Of a DNA stretch of 57,971 nucleotides, positions 51,506 to 57,971 are shown piece after piece (within the stretch, counting starts at the first letter, position 1; each line of letters starts with the position of its first letter). The translations under genes were made by a program, and so were the position numbers. The notes under the pieces were generated by a model. The model was not told where the DNA came from and made no database searches. It saw only the letters and a program-made list of their open reading frames with translations. This DNA is from Verrucomicrobiota bacterium (lineage in GTDB: Bacteria > Verrucomicrobiota > Verrucomicrobiia > Opitutales > Opitutaceae). The DNA is taken from assembly GCA_014584295.1 (NCBI GenBank), contig JACTNC010000009.1, positions 1 through 57,971 on the forward strand, given 5' to 3'.

Positions 51506-52030
51506 CTAATTCTGCTTCGCGGTCTGTTCGGTGCCAGCCTGCTGACGAAGGAGACGGCGTCGGCGCACCTCCGCAGCAATCGCGTCGAGGCGTTTGGCTT
51601 CATCAGCCGGTGTGGGATTGAGAACCACGGGCGGTGGTGTGACCGGCGCGTTTGGGGCCGGTGCAACCGCGACGGGCACCGGGGCGGCGGAGATCTTGAC
51701 CTTCTGCAATGCGAGCGTGAGCGATTGGCCGCCAAACTCCACGACCACGGTGTCCGCTCGGGCATCGTAGCTTTTTACGATTATTGCTGCGCCGGGCTCG
51801 TTGAGCCTGACCCAGGTGCTCAGACGTTTCGCAGGCTCAAAAAAGTTGAATTGCTGGCGACCCTCCATGACGAGCACGCCGCGGAACTCGAGTGACGTGG
51901 GTTCCGTCACAGCAGGCGCACCCGCCGGGGTCTCGGGCGGCAGAAAAGGAGAACGTTTTGCGGCCGTCTCGGCCGTGGCGAGTGATGCCGCGGCAATCAC
52001 GCATGCCATGAGGGAGCCCGGCCGTTTCAT
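51506..52030 (-). CDS. Secretory hypothetical protein with a GspC/PilP-like core
   Basis: A signal peptide (MKRPGSLMACVIAAASLATA) is followed by a compact domain (about 40-110) with the look of the beta-rich homology region of type II secretion GspC/PilP: LEFRGVLVMEGRQQFNFFEPAKR, WVRLNEPGAAIIVKSYDAR, TVVVEFGGQSLTLALQKV. A Pro/Val-rich linker and a basic helical tail (AAEVRRRRLLRQQ) follow. No other secretion genes are nearby. It could be an isolated pilus or secretion component, or an unrelated protein; confidence in the resemblance is moderate to low. Confidence 0.6.
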   Translation of the reverse strand: MKRPGSLMACVIAAASLATAETAAKRSPFLPPETPAGAPAVTEPTSLEFRGVLVMEGRQQFNFFEPAKRLSTWVRLNEPGAAIIVKSYDARADTVVVEFGGQSLTLALQKVKISAAPVPVAVAPAPNAPVTPPPVVLNPTPADEAKRLDAIAAEVRRRRLLRQQAGTEQTAKQN

Positions 52031-52088
52031 TTGCGGTAAGCAACCGCGAACCATCGTTCAGGTCAAGGGAAGGCTTCCCACGGACGAT

Positions 52089-52910
52089 TTGCAGAAACCT
52101 TTCGGCTGGCCACCTTCGCCCCCTTTCGTGCATCTAGACGAGGTGCGCCCCCACCCGCCTCTCAAAGCCCGATACGAAACGCTGGCGGACAAACCGGACT
52201 ATGTTAACCGGCTCTTCGACAAAGGGGCGTGTCACTATGATGGCATTGTCGACTGGGGATTTTTCCGCACGGGGGGCGCCTACCGCAAGTGGGTACAGGA
52301 GCGGCACGGCCTGAAGCGAGGGGATCGCGTGTTGGATGTCGCCTGCGGCACCGGGCTTGTTGCGCTTGCCGCGTCCAAGATTCTTGGAACGGCGGAAAAC
52401 ATCACCTGCCTCGATCCCAGTGAGGGCATGCTCGCGGTTGCCAGGACCAAGTTGAATGCGACCTTTGTGGTGGGTCGCGCGGAGGCGCTCCCGTTCCCAG
52501 ACAACTCCTTCGATTTTCTGACCATGGGATATGCTCTCCGCCATGTCACGGATCTCGAGGAGACCTTTCGCGAGTACCAGCGCGTCCTGAAGCCGGGCGG
52601 GCGATTGCTCATTCTCGAGGTGACAAAACCGCGGGGCAGGATCCCACAGTTCCTGTTCAGGACCTACTTCGGCCGCATTTATCCGACCCTGACGCAATGG
52701 TTCACGCGAAGCGCCGATGCGCGCGACATGATGCGGTACTATTGGGAAACAATGGATGCCTGCGTGCCGCCGGAGTTGGTTCTTTCCGCCCTTGCAACAG
52801 CGGGATTATCCGAGGTGAATCGGTATACCCAGTTGGGACTCTTCAGCGAATATACCGCAACCAAGCCGTCGCCAGCGAAGGGATGTGATCCTTCACCCCC
52901 TCGTGAGTGA
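52089..52910 (+). CDS. UbiE/COQ5-like class I SAM-dependent methyltransferase
   Basis: The fold motifs are VLDVACGTGLVALAASKIL (motif I, about 85), ITCLDPSEGMLAVARTKL, FPDNSFDFLTMGYALRHVTDLEETFREYQRVLKPGGRLLILEVTKP and the UbiE-like TQWFTRSADARDMMRYYWETM. It begins a compact run of lipid-type genes (ACP, ketosynthase, ACP, acyltransferase), so the substrate may be an acyl or quinone-like product; that is inference. The TTG at 52089 is a guess; GTG at 52128 is another candidate, and the 5' end up to 52054 would overlap the opposite gene. Confidence 0.7.
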   Translation: MQKPFGWPPSPPFVHLDEVRPHPPLKARYETLADKPDYVNRLFDKGACHYDGIVDWGFFRTGGAYRKWVQERHGLKRGDRVLDVACGTGLVALAASKILGTAENITCLDPSEGMLAVARTKLNATFVVGRAEALPFPDNSFDFLTMGYALRHVTDLEETFREYQRVLKPGGRLLILEVTKPRGRIPQFLFRTYFGRIYPTLTQWFTRSADARDMMRYYWETMDACVPPELVLSALATAGLSEVNRYTQLGLFSEYTATKPSPAKGCDPSPPRE

Positions 52911-52943
52911 CTGTCTGACGTTGCGCAATTTTCAACCACGACA

Positions 52944-53333
52944 ATGGAATCCTCGTCTTCACCTTCAAACGATCCGGCTCCGCCCAAGACCAATTCCTCC
53001 CGCGACAAGATGCGTCATTTCCCGCAGGAGATTCAGGAGGCCTTTCGTACGTTTGAAGCGACACGAAATCCGGATGCTCTCGATCCCGTCATTCTCGCCA
53101 TACTCGACGACTTTATCCCGAAGAAGACCGAGGTGCCGCTTGCGACCTTTCCCGGTTCCACCCGATTGATCGAGGATCTGGGATTTGATTCCCTGGCCAT
53201 CACGGAAGTGGTGTTTTTTTCGGAGGAGCTTCTCAACATCAGCATCGGGAACGAAGAGCTCATGCAGGTGCGTACCCTCGACGATCTGCGAGGATTCATC
53301 CGGAAGAAGGTTTCTCCGGCGCCGGCAGCCTGA
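52944..53333 (+). CDS. Acyl carrier protein with extended N-terminus
   Basis: The 4'-phosphopantetheine attachment site is Ser in LGFDSLAITEVVFFSEELL, with FIPKKTEVPLATFPGSTRLIEDL before and VRTLDDLRGFIRKKV after, a standard ACP helix bundle. The N-terminal 45 residues (ESSSSPSNDPAPPKT...) are extra: a Ser/Pro-rich stretch then an amphipathic helix (MRHFPQEIQEAFRTFE). It begins 33 bp after the methyltransferase and precedes the ketosynthase by 49 bp. Confidence 0.82.
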   Translation: MESSSSPSNDPAPPKTNSSRDKMRHFPQEIQEAFRTFEATRNPDALDPVILAILDDFIPKKTEVPLATFPGSTRLIEDLGFDSLAITEVVFFSEELLNISIGNEELMQVRTLDDLRGFIRKKVSPAPAA

Positions 53334-53382
53334 GGCGCCTCCTGCAGTTTCTCCGCCCTCAACTTTTTCTGTCCTCCGCATG

Positions 53383-54645
53383 GTGCGTCTTCCAGTCATC
53401 ACCGGCATCGGCTTTGTCACCAGCATCGGTCACGATCGCAGCACGGTAGTAAGCAGCCTGAGGGAACTCCGCCATGGGTTTGAACGTCATCAGTTCCTGA
53501 ACAACCCGGACCTGCCGGTGAAGGTCGCGGGCACCCTGAAGGGGTTTTCCTTCCCCTCTCCCAGTTGGCGCGATTGGAGCTGGCCGACCCAATTTTCGGT
53601 CGATCGGGAACTGCTCCGAGGGCTTCCACCTCATGGGGTCTATGCGATGTGTGCGATGCAGCAGGCGCTGCAGGAAGCGGGACTGAAGGCGGCGGATCTT
53701 GCGGGAGGCGATACCGGTCTTTTCTGTGCCTCGGCCGGGTCACCCTACCTGCTCTCTCATTTTGTTCGGGACATGTATGCCACGCGCGGCCAGCGGGGCA
53801 ATCCGATGGGAATCATCTCGTCGATCGCAGGCACGCTGAATTTCAATCTCGCCGCATTCTACAAGATCTCGGGTGCGGTCTGCGGATTTGTTTCCGCCTG
53901 TGCGTCGTCGAGCCATGCGCTCGGATATGCGATGGATGAAATCCGCCTGGGCCGGCAAAAGCGCATGCTTGTTGTCGGCGCAGAGGACATGACCGATGAG
54001 AGCATTCTTTCCTTTGCCAGCTTGCGCGCCTTGTCGATAAATCCTGATCCAGGTTCGGCGTCGCGTCCGTTTGACCGTCGTCGCGACGGCTTCGTCGGAA
54101 CCGGGGGTGCGGTCGCTCTTGTTGTCGAGGAGGCAGGACTCGCACGCGACCGGGGAGCCCGCATTCAGGCGGAGCTGGTGGGTTGGGGGCAGGCTGGCGA
54201 CGGACATAGCGTTGCCGCCTCTCATCCTGAAGGTGCGGGATTGCGCGAGGCCATGTGGCGCACCTTGGCTGATGGTGGGGTGGAGCCTGGCGACGTCGAT
54301 TATGTCAATGCCCATGCCACCTCGACGCCGGCGGGTGACCGCTCGGAGGCGCTCGCGTTGAATGCCGTGTTCACCCGGAACCATGCCAGGCCGAAGGTCT
54401 CGAGCACAAAGGCGCTCACGGGTCACGGACTTTCCCTCGCCGGAGCGATGGAGGCGGCTTTCTGCGTGCTCGCGCTTGACGAGGGATTCATTCCCGGGTG
54501 CGCGCACCTTGAACAGATTGATCCCATCTGTGAAGGGCTCGACCTGCCGCTCGAGTCGCTGAATGAAGCTCCCTCGCTTGTTCTGAACAACAGCAGCGGA
54601 TTCGGCGGCAGCAATGTCTGTCATCTCCTGCGAAAGGCGGGCTGA
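53383..54645 (+). CDS. Beta-ketoacyl-ACP synthase II-type (KAS II/FabF-like)
   Basis: It elongates acyl chains by decarboxylative condensation. The Cys-His-His set is complete: the Cys at about 174 in GFVSACASSSHALGYA, His in NAHATSTPAGD and His in STKALTGHGLSLAGAMEA. LVVGAEDMTDESI, RPFDRRRDGFVGTGGAVALVVEE and the terminal NNSSGFGGSN are typical. The ATG at 53383 (MVRLPVITGIGFVTSIG) was chosen over the longer open frame. It sits between two ACP genes, so a dedicated, non-housekeeping pathway is likely. Confidence 0.88.
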   Translation: MRLPVITGIGFVTSIGHDRSTVVSSLRELRHGFERHQFLNNPDLPVKVAGTLKGFSFPSPSWRDWSWPTQFSVDRELLRGLPPHGVYAMCAMQQALQEAGLKAADLAGGDTGLFCASAGSPYLLSHFVRDMYATRGQRGNPMGIISSIAGTLNFNLAAFYKISGAVCGFVSACASSSHALGYAMDEIRLGRQKRMLVVGAEDMTDESILSFASLRALSINPDPGSASRPFDRRRDGFVGTGGAVALVVEEAGLARDRGARIQAELVGWGQAGDGHSVAASHPEGAGLREAMWRTLADGGVEPGDVDYVNAHATSTPAGDRSEALALNAVFTRNHARPKVSSTKALTGHGLSLAGAMEAAFCVLALDEGFIPGCAHLEQIDPICEGLDLPLESLNEAPSLVLNNSSGFGGSNVCHLLRKAG

Positions 54646-54785
54646 TCGATCGAGGTGTGGGGTGCGTCGAGCCCTGCCGGTGGAGTTCATGGAGTGGCGC
54701 GATGGCCCCCTCTCCTTCCCGACACACAGGCATGCACCGCGCCGTTGCCACCAGGCGGATAATCTGCCCCACTGCATGATTGAAC

Positions 54786-55055
54786 ATGTCCGACCCGCTT
54801 CTCCTCCGCCTCAAGACCTTGATTGTCGCCACGCTCAAGCTGGACGATGTGAGACCCGAGGACATACCTGACGATGAGCCGTTGATTGGTTCGCCGCGAT
54901 TTGGGCTCGATTCGATCGACGCGCTTGAACTCGTTCTGGCTCTCGAAAAGGAGTTTGGAATCAAGATCGGCAACAGTGAGGAGTCGCGCAACGCGCTTGC
55001 CAGCGTGCAGACGATCGCGGCCTACATTCGTTCACGGCCTGGCAGCAAGGCGTGA
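54786..55055 (+). CDS. Acyl carrier protein
   Basis: An 89-residue phosphopantetheine-binding domain with Ser in FGLDSIDALELVLALEKEFGI, an acidic loop (VRPEDIPDDEPL) and a C-terminal helix (VQTIAAYIRSR). Unlike the first ACP it has no extension, so the locus encodes two different carriers. The ATG at 54786 is used. About 140 bp separate it from the ketosynthase; that gap shows no gene. Confidence 0.85.
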   Translation: MSDPLLLRLKTLIVATLKLDDVRPEDIPDDEPLIGSPRFGLDSIDALELVLALEKEFGIKIGNSEESRNALASVQTIAAYIRSRPGSKA

Positions 55056-55071
55056 TGTTGATTGTCTGGGA

Positions 55072-55977
55072 GTGACTGCCCCGCCTGCCAAGCCCCGCAA
55101 TCCCGGCCCAGGCTGGGGCTATGGATTCCTGCTTTGGGCAGATCGCTGGTGGCCGCGCTGGCTTTTCCAACTGGTGATGTCTGCGGGGACGTGGATCGCA
55201 CTTGGGCGCATGCCGCGGCAGCGCCGCGCCTCACGGGAGTATCTTTCCGTCGTCCTCGATCGCAACCCTCGTGTCATTGAGGTGTACAGGCACTTCTCGG
55301 CTTTCATGGATTTCCTCATGGTCAAGCTCCGCACCGGGTCCGGAGCGCCCATTCACTGCGATCTTGAACCGACGCATGCGGACGAATTCAACGCACTTGT
55401 GGGTTCAGGAAAGCCCGCCCTGTTCGGAACGTTTCATTTTGGAAGTTCGGATCTGCTGGGTTACCTGCTCAGCGACCGCGATCAGCGGGTATCCATCCTG
55501 CGGCTGCAGGTCGAGAATTCAGAAGACACGCGACTGCTGGGCGAACGCTTCGGTGACAAGGTTTCCTATCTCTGGGTCAATGATCCGCGCGAGATGCTGT
55601 TTGCGCTGAAGGGCGCGATTGAGGCGGGGCGTTCCGTGGCGCTGAAATGCGATCGCGTCGATCACAGCGCGCGCACGGAGGCTTTCAATTTCCTGAACGC
55701 GCGTCGCCTGTTTCCTTTTACGATCTACCACCTCGCGATCCTCTTCCAGCGGCCGGTGGTCTATTGCATCGCAATCCCCACGTCCGACCCCGGACGCATC
55801 CAAGTATATTCGTCCTCGGTCTTTCACCCTGACTCGAATCAGCCCCGCGAGCAGATCCTTGAGGCCGCACGAGAACATTTCCAGTCAGTCCTCACGCTGC
55901 TGGAATCGTTGGTCCGCAATCATCCGTATCTCTGGTTCAACTACATTCCACTCAATCCCGTGGCGAAGGCAGATTGA
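55072..55977 (+). CDS. LPLAT-superfamily acyltransferase (lipid A/phospholipid acyltransferase-like)
   Basis: The HX4D motif characteristic of glycerolipid and lipid A acyltransferases is FHFGSSDL (about residue 120), in GKPALFGTFHFGSSDLLGYL. DKVSYLWVND and RSVALKCDRVD follow. FLLWADRWWPRWLFQLVM gives a hydrophobic N-terminal segment. The GTG at 55072 is the first good in-frame start; it lacks a clear ribosome site, so coupling to the preceding ACP, 17 bp upstream, is probable. It likely transfers an acyl group from ACP to an unknown acceptor. Confidence 0.78.
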   Translation: MTAPPAKPRNPGPGWGYGFLLWADRWWPRWLFQLVMSAGTWIALGRMPRQRRASREYLSVVLDRNPRVIEVYRHFSAFMDFLMVKLRTGSGAPIHCDLEPTHADEFNALVGSGKPALFGTFHFGSSDLLGYLLSDRDQRVSILRLQVENSEDTRLLGERFGDKVSYLWVNDPREMLFALKGAIEAGRSVALKCDRVDHSARTEAFNFLNARRLFPFTIYHLAILFQRPVVYCIAIPTSDPGRIQVYSSSVFHPDSNQPREQILEAAREHFQSVLTLLESLVRNHPYLWFNYIPLNPVAKAD

Positions 55978-56082
55978 TTCTCGCCCAGGACCACGATGTC
56001 AGAAGCCCGCGGGTCTCTGATCCGCAGCCGATGGTTTCCCTCTTGCCGATGCCACTTCCCTTGCCGGTAATCTGCCTCCGCG

Positions 56083-56361
56083 ATGTCCGAGCATCAAACC
56101 CATCTGCCGCTCGAAACCACTTTCAGCGTCGCCCCGGAAAGCCCACCGGAATTGCGCGATGAAATTGCCCGCGTCTGGGGTCTGCCGCTCGGCAAGCGGA
56201 TTTCAGTCACCTTTCGCGATGGCAAGCTCGCCGGTGTCGCTGGTGTCCTTGAACTCGCGACGGCGCCGGACTATCCTTGGAATCCCCGGTCGCCGCTCCG
56301 GCTGCGAGTCGCCGGATGTGACTTCAGCTCTCGCGATATCGAAAACTGGAAATTGCTGTAG
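56083..56361 (+). CDS. Small hypothetical protein
   Basis: The 92 residues (ETTFSVAPESPPELRDE..., ending SSRDIENWKLL) have no signal or membrane segment and show a mixed alpha-beta pattern (LPLGKRISVTFRDGKLAGVAGVLEL). I do not recognise the family. It starts about 105 bp after the acyltransferase on the same strand. Codon use fits the neighbours, so a real gene is plausible. Confidence 0.5.
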   Translation: MSEHQTHLPLETTFSVAPESPPELRDEIARVWGLPLGKRISVTFRDGKLAGVAGVLELATAPDYPWNPRSPLRLRVAGCDFSSRDIENWKLL

Positions 56362-56556
56362 AAGAGGAGGAGCAAGGCGCCTTGCGGGACTCGGCGCGAG
56401 AATATGACGGGTGGAAAGCCCGGTCACTCCAAAGCAGGTATCATGGGATAAATGACCTTGCCATCAGCTCTTCTTTGCGCGCCGGGCATCCTTTACGGCC
56501 ACGACCTCCGGAATTGACCGCGGCCCGGCGACAGGAAACGATTCAAGCCCCTACCT

Positions 56557-57609
56557 ATGAGCAATTCCGACGGCATCCATATTGGCACGGACAGCGGTGC
56601 GACCACTTCCAAAACCGGTGGAGTGCGCGCTGACGGTTCGATCATCTCGCACAAACTCAGGCAAAGCTCGACCAATTCCCAGGCGGGCACCGCGGCTGTC
56701 ATTGCGGGATGGGTTGAAGGCGTGGTTGGTTTTCTCGCGGACAACAAGCTGAGCTGGGATCAGGTTCGGGGCGTCGGTCTGGCGATACCCGGCCCCTATC
56801 AAAGCTATGGAGTCCTCGACAAGTCAGCGAACCTGCCCGATGCCTTTGCCGGCTGGAATTTCCATGCCGACTACAGTGCTGCGCTGGCTGCCAAGGCGGG
56901 ACGTCCGATCCCCTTGATCGTCGGTAATGACGGCAATTACGGTGGAGTTGCAGAGGCGGCGAGGGTGCGCGGCAACAAGAAGGCGGGCGTCGTGATGCTT
57001 GCCCCGGGCTCAGGCCTCGGCTGTGCGTACGTTGATCCCCATGGGTTTCCATTGGATGGCGACAACTTTGCCGGCATGGAGGCGGGCCACATGCCGGTGC
57101 CGCTGCACCTTCTTGGATTGCGTCCGTACCGATGCGGCTGCGGCCGCGACTGGGGATGCATCGAGGCGTACTCCACGATTTCCGGACTGCCCCAGTTGCT
57201 TGAGGATATTCTCAAAAAATATCCGAACCACGAACTCGCCACTTCGACGGCCTCAGCCAAGGAGAAGGTGCTTTCGCTTCGCTCACGCGCACAAAAGGGG
57301 GATCCACTCGCTCTGGAGATTTTCGACCTTCAGGCCAAGGCCCTGGGGCTTCATGTCGCCGCACTCGCGGTGTCACTCGACCCTGAGTACTTTGTGATCG
57401 GTGGAGGCCTGATCGATCCCGAATCCACGACACCTGAATTCCGCGCCCGGTATCTCGACGGCATCCGCGCCGCGGCCCGCCCTTATTTTTTCCCCGGTCA
57501 ACGTAAGAACATCAAGATCGTCGAGGCCACCCTCGGCGAATTGTCGCAGGCCATCGGAGCCGCCCTGGTCTCGCTCTATACCGAGCAGCGCAAGGCGCGT
57601 GGGGGTTGA
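56557..57609 (+). CDS. ROK-family sugar kinase (glucokinase-like)
   Basis: It phosphorylates a hexose, probably glucose, with ATP. The N-terminal phosphate motif is HIGTDSGATTSKTGG, then VGLAIPGPYQSYG, VGNDGNYGGVAEA with the catalytic Asp-Asn context, and LAPGSGLGCAYVD. The ROK zinc site is intact: GHMPVPLHLL with His and RCGCGRDWGCIEAYSTISG with the three cysteines. FVIGGGLIDP completes the fold. It lacks a DNA-binding domain, unlike the ROK regulator at 21.3-22.6 kb. Exact sugar is not determinable. Confidence 0.86.
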   Translation: MSNSDGIHIGTDSGATTSKTGGVRADGSIISHKLRQSSTNSQAGTAAVIAGWVEGVVGFLADNKLSWDQVRGVGLAIPGPYQSYGVLDKSANLPDAFAGWNFHADYSAALAAKAGRPIPLIVGNDGNYGGVAEAARVRGNKKAGVVMLAPGSGLGCAYVDPHGFPLDGDNFAGMEAGHMPVPLHLLGLRPYRCGCGRDWGCIEAYSTISGLPQLLEDILKKYPNHELATSTASAKEKVLSLRSRAQKGDPLALEIFDLQAKALGLHVAALAVSLDPEYFVIGGGLIDPESTTPEFRARYLDGIRAAARPYFFPGQRKNIKIVEATLGELSQAIGAALVSLYTEQRKARGG

Positions 57610-57741
57610 TTCATCCGCCCGATCGGCGCGGGCGCGCGTTGGTGGGTGATTGTGATTCCTGCGAGTGTGCAGGGATACGCGTTGTCTTGACGGTGTTTCT
57701 CGCAAGAGCATCCGGGCACGCATTGTCTGCCTGCATACCTC

Positions 57742-57768
57742 GGGAGGGGCACGCTTCGTCGTGCCCGG
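57742..57768 (-). repeat. REP-like palindromic element, copy 3 (inverted)
   Basis: The reverse complement of the copy at 32932 is exact across all 27 bases. It lies 144 bp from copy 4 in the opposite orientation, like a pair in a BIME. The 362 bp from the end of the kinase gene to the window edge contain these two elements and no gene; a partial match CCGGGCACGCATTG lies at about 57708. Confidence 0.75.
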
Positions 57769-57911
57769 CTTGAGGATCGAATAAAGATCGAAGGTGCGTG
57801 TTCAGTGCTGAGCTGACAATGCGGGGTGAATCGCAAGGTGTATTGCGTACCACGAAAGTGAATGCGTACGGAAAATGCGAATGGACCGGCGTTGATGTGC
57901 ACGGCGCGATC

Positions 57912-57938
57912 CCGGGCACGACGACGCGTGCCCCTCCC
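57912..57938 (+). repeat. REP-like palindromic element, copy 4
   Basis: GGGCACG-ACGACG-CGTGCCC with the CTCCC tail, and the longer left flank GCGATCCC shared with the 45825 copy. It pairs in inverted orientation with copy 3. Confidence 0.75.
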
Positions 57939-57971
57939 AGGTGGGCGGAAGGTGCCCTTTCAACTACAGGC

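Noticed and set aside
57611..57919. Minus-strand frame of about 100 residues after the ROK kinase
   Set aside because: It is made up of REP-like elements and spacer, without protein features.

Overview
The window is GC-rich chromosomal DNA from a heterotrophic Gram-negative bacterium, most likely a verrucomicrobium of the Opitutaceae. Support for this comes from the DUF1501 plus cytochrome-c/DUF1549/DUF1553 gene pair, several sulfatases, a PEP-CTERM protein, Tat-exported carbohydrate-active proteins, OleC, and a copper nitrite reductase with a fused cytochrome c domain. The assignment is by family content only; no rRNA or other phylogenetic marker is present. I found no tRNA, rRNA, CRISPR array, prophage or intact insertion sequence.

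Layout. 1-2.3 kb: a 5'-truncated esterase remnant and a Tat-exported beta-helix protein. 2.4-5.6 kb: a denitrification cassette nirK-nirV-SCO behind an FNR-type operator with correctly spaced promoter elements. 5.6-15.8 kb: housekeeping and stress genes (single-domain asparaginase, PanE, TerC, BaiN-type flavoprotein, Spy-like protein, small metalloprotease, SYLF lipoprotein-like protein, CinA/PncC, exonuclease III, a four-PAS SpoIIE phosphatase, DUF2959 protein). 16-21 kb: a type II NADH dehydrogenase fused to a cyclic-nucleotide-binding-like domain, an OxyR-family regulator that has lost its peroxidatic cysteine but has an OxyR-like operator across its own start codon, and a translationally coupled phasin-like/UbiB pair. 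21-25 kb: gene debris (sulfatase 5' fragment, transaldolase fragment) around a ROK regulator and an intact sulfatase. 25-30.7 kb: a CobW GTPase, a PEP-CTERM protein, and molybdenum cofactor genes moaA on one strand and moeA-moaC-moaD-moaE on the other. 31-35 kb: gnd, a block of non-coding repeats (hairpin, REP-like element, 19-bp tandem array), and a P1B-4-type metal ATPase.

35-43.5 kb: SGNH esterase, a two-gene unit of a TPR-AAA+ ATPase and a TPR membrane protein, YitT plus an OleC-type beta-lactone synthetase, then a sulfatase. 43.5-51.4 kb: an esterase coupled to that sulfatase, a NupC nucleoside transporter, and the DUF1501/PSD1 pair. 51.5-56 kb: a secretory hypothetical protein and a compact lipid or polyketide-type locus, methyltransferase-ACP-ketosynthase-ACP-acyltransferase. 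56-58 kb: a small hypothetical protein, a ROK sugar kinase and a pair of inverted REP-like elements.

Themes are anaerobic nitrite respiration, degradation of sulfated and acetylated plant or algal polysaccharide, metal homeostasis, and two fatty-acid-derived pathways (OleC and the ACP/KS locus). The observations I would follow first are the cysteine-less OxyR with its operator, the FNR-type nirK promoter, the ACP-KS-ACP-LPLAT locus, the TPR-AAA+/TPR-membrane pair and the 19-bp tandem repeats.
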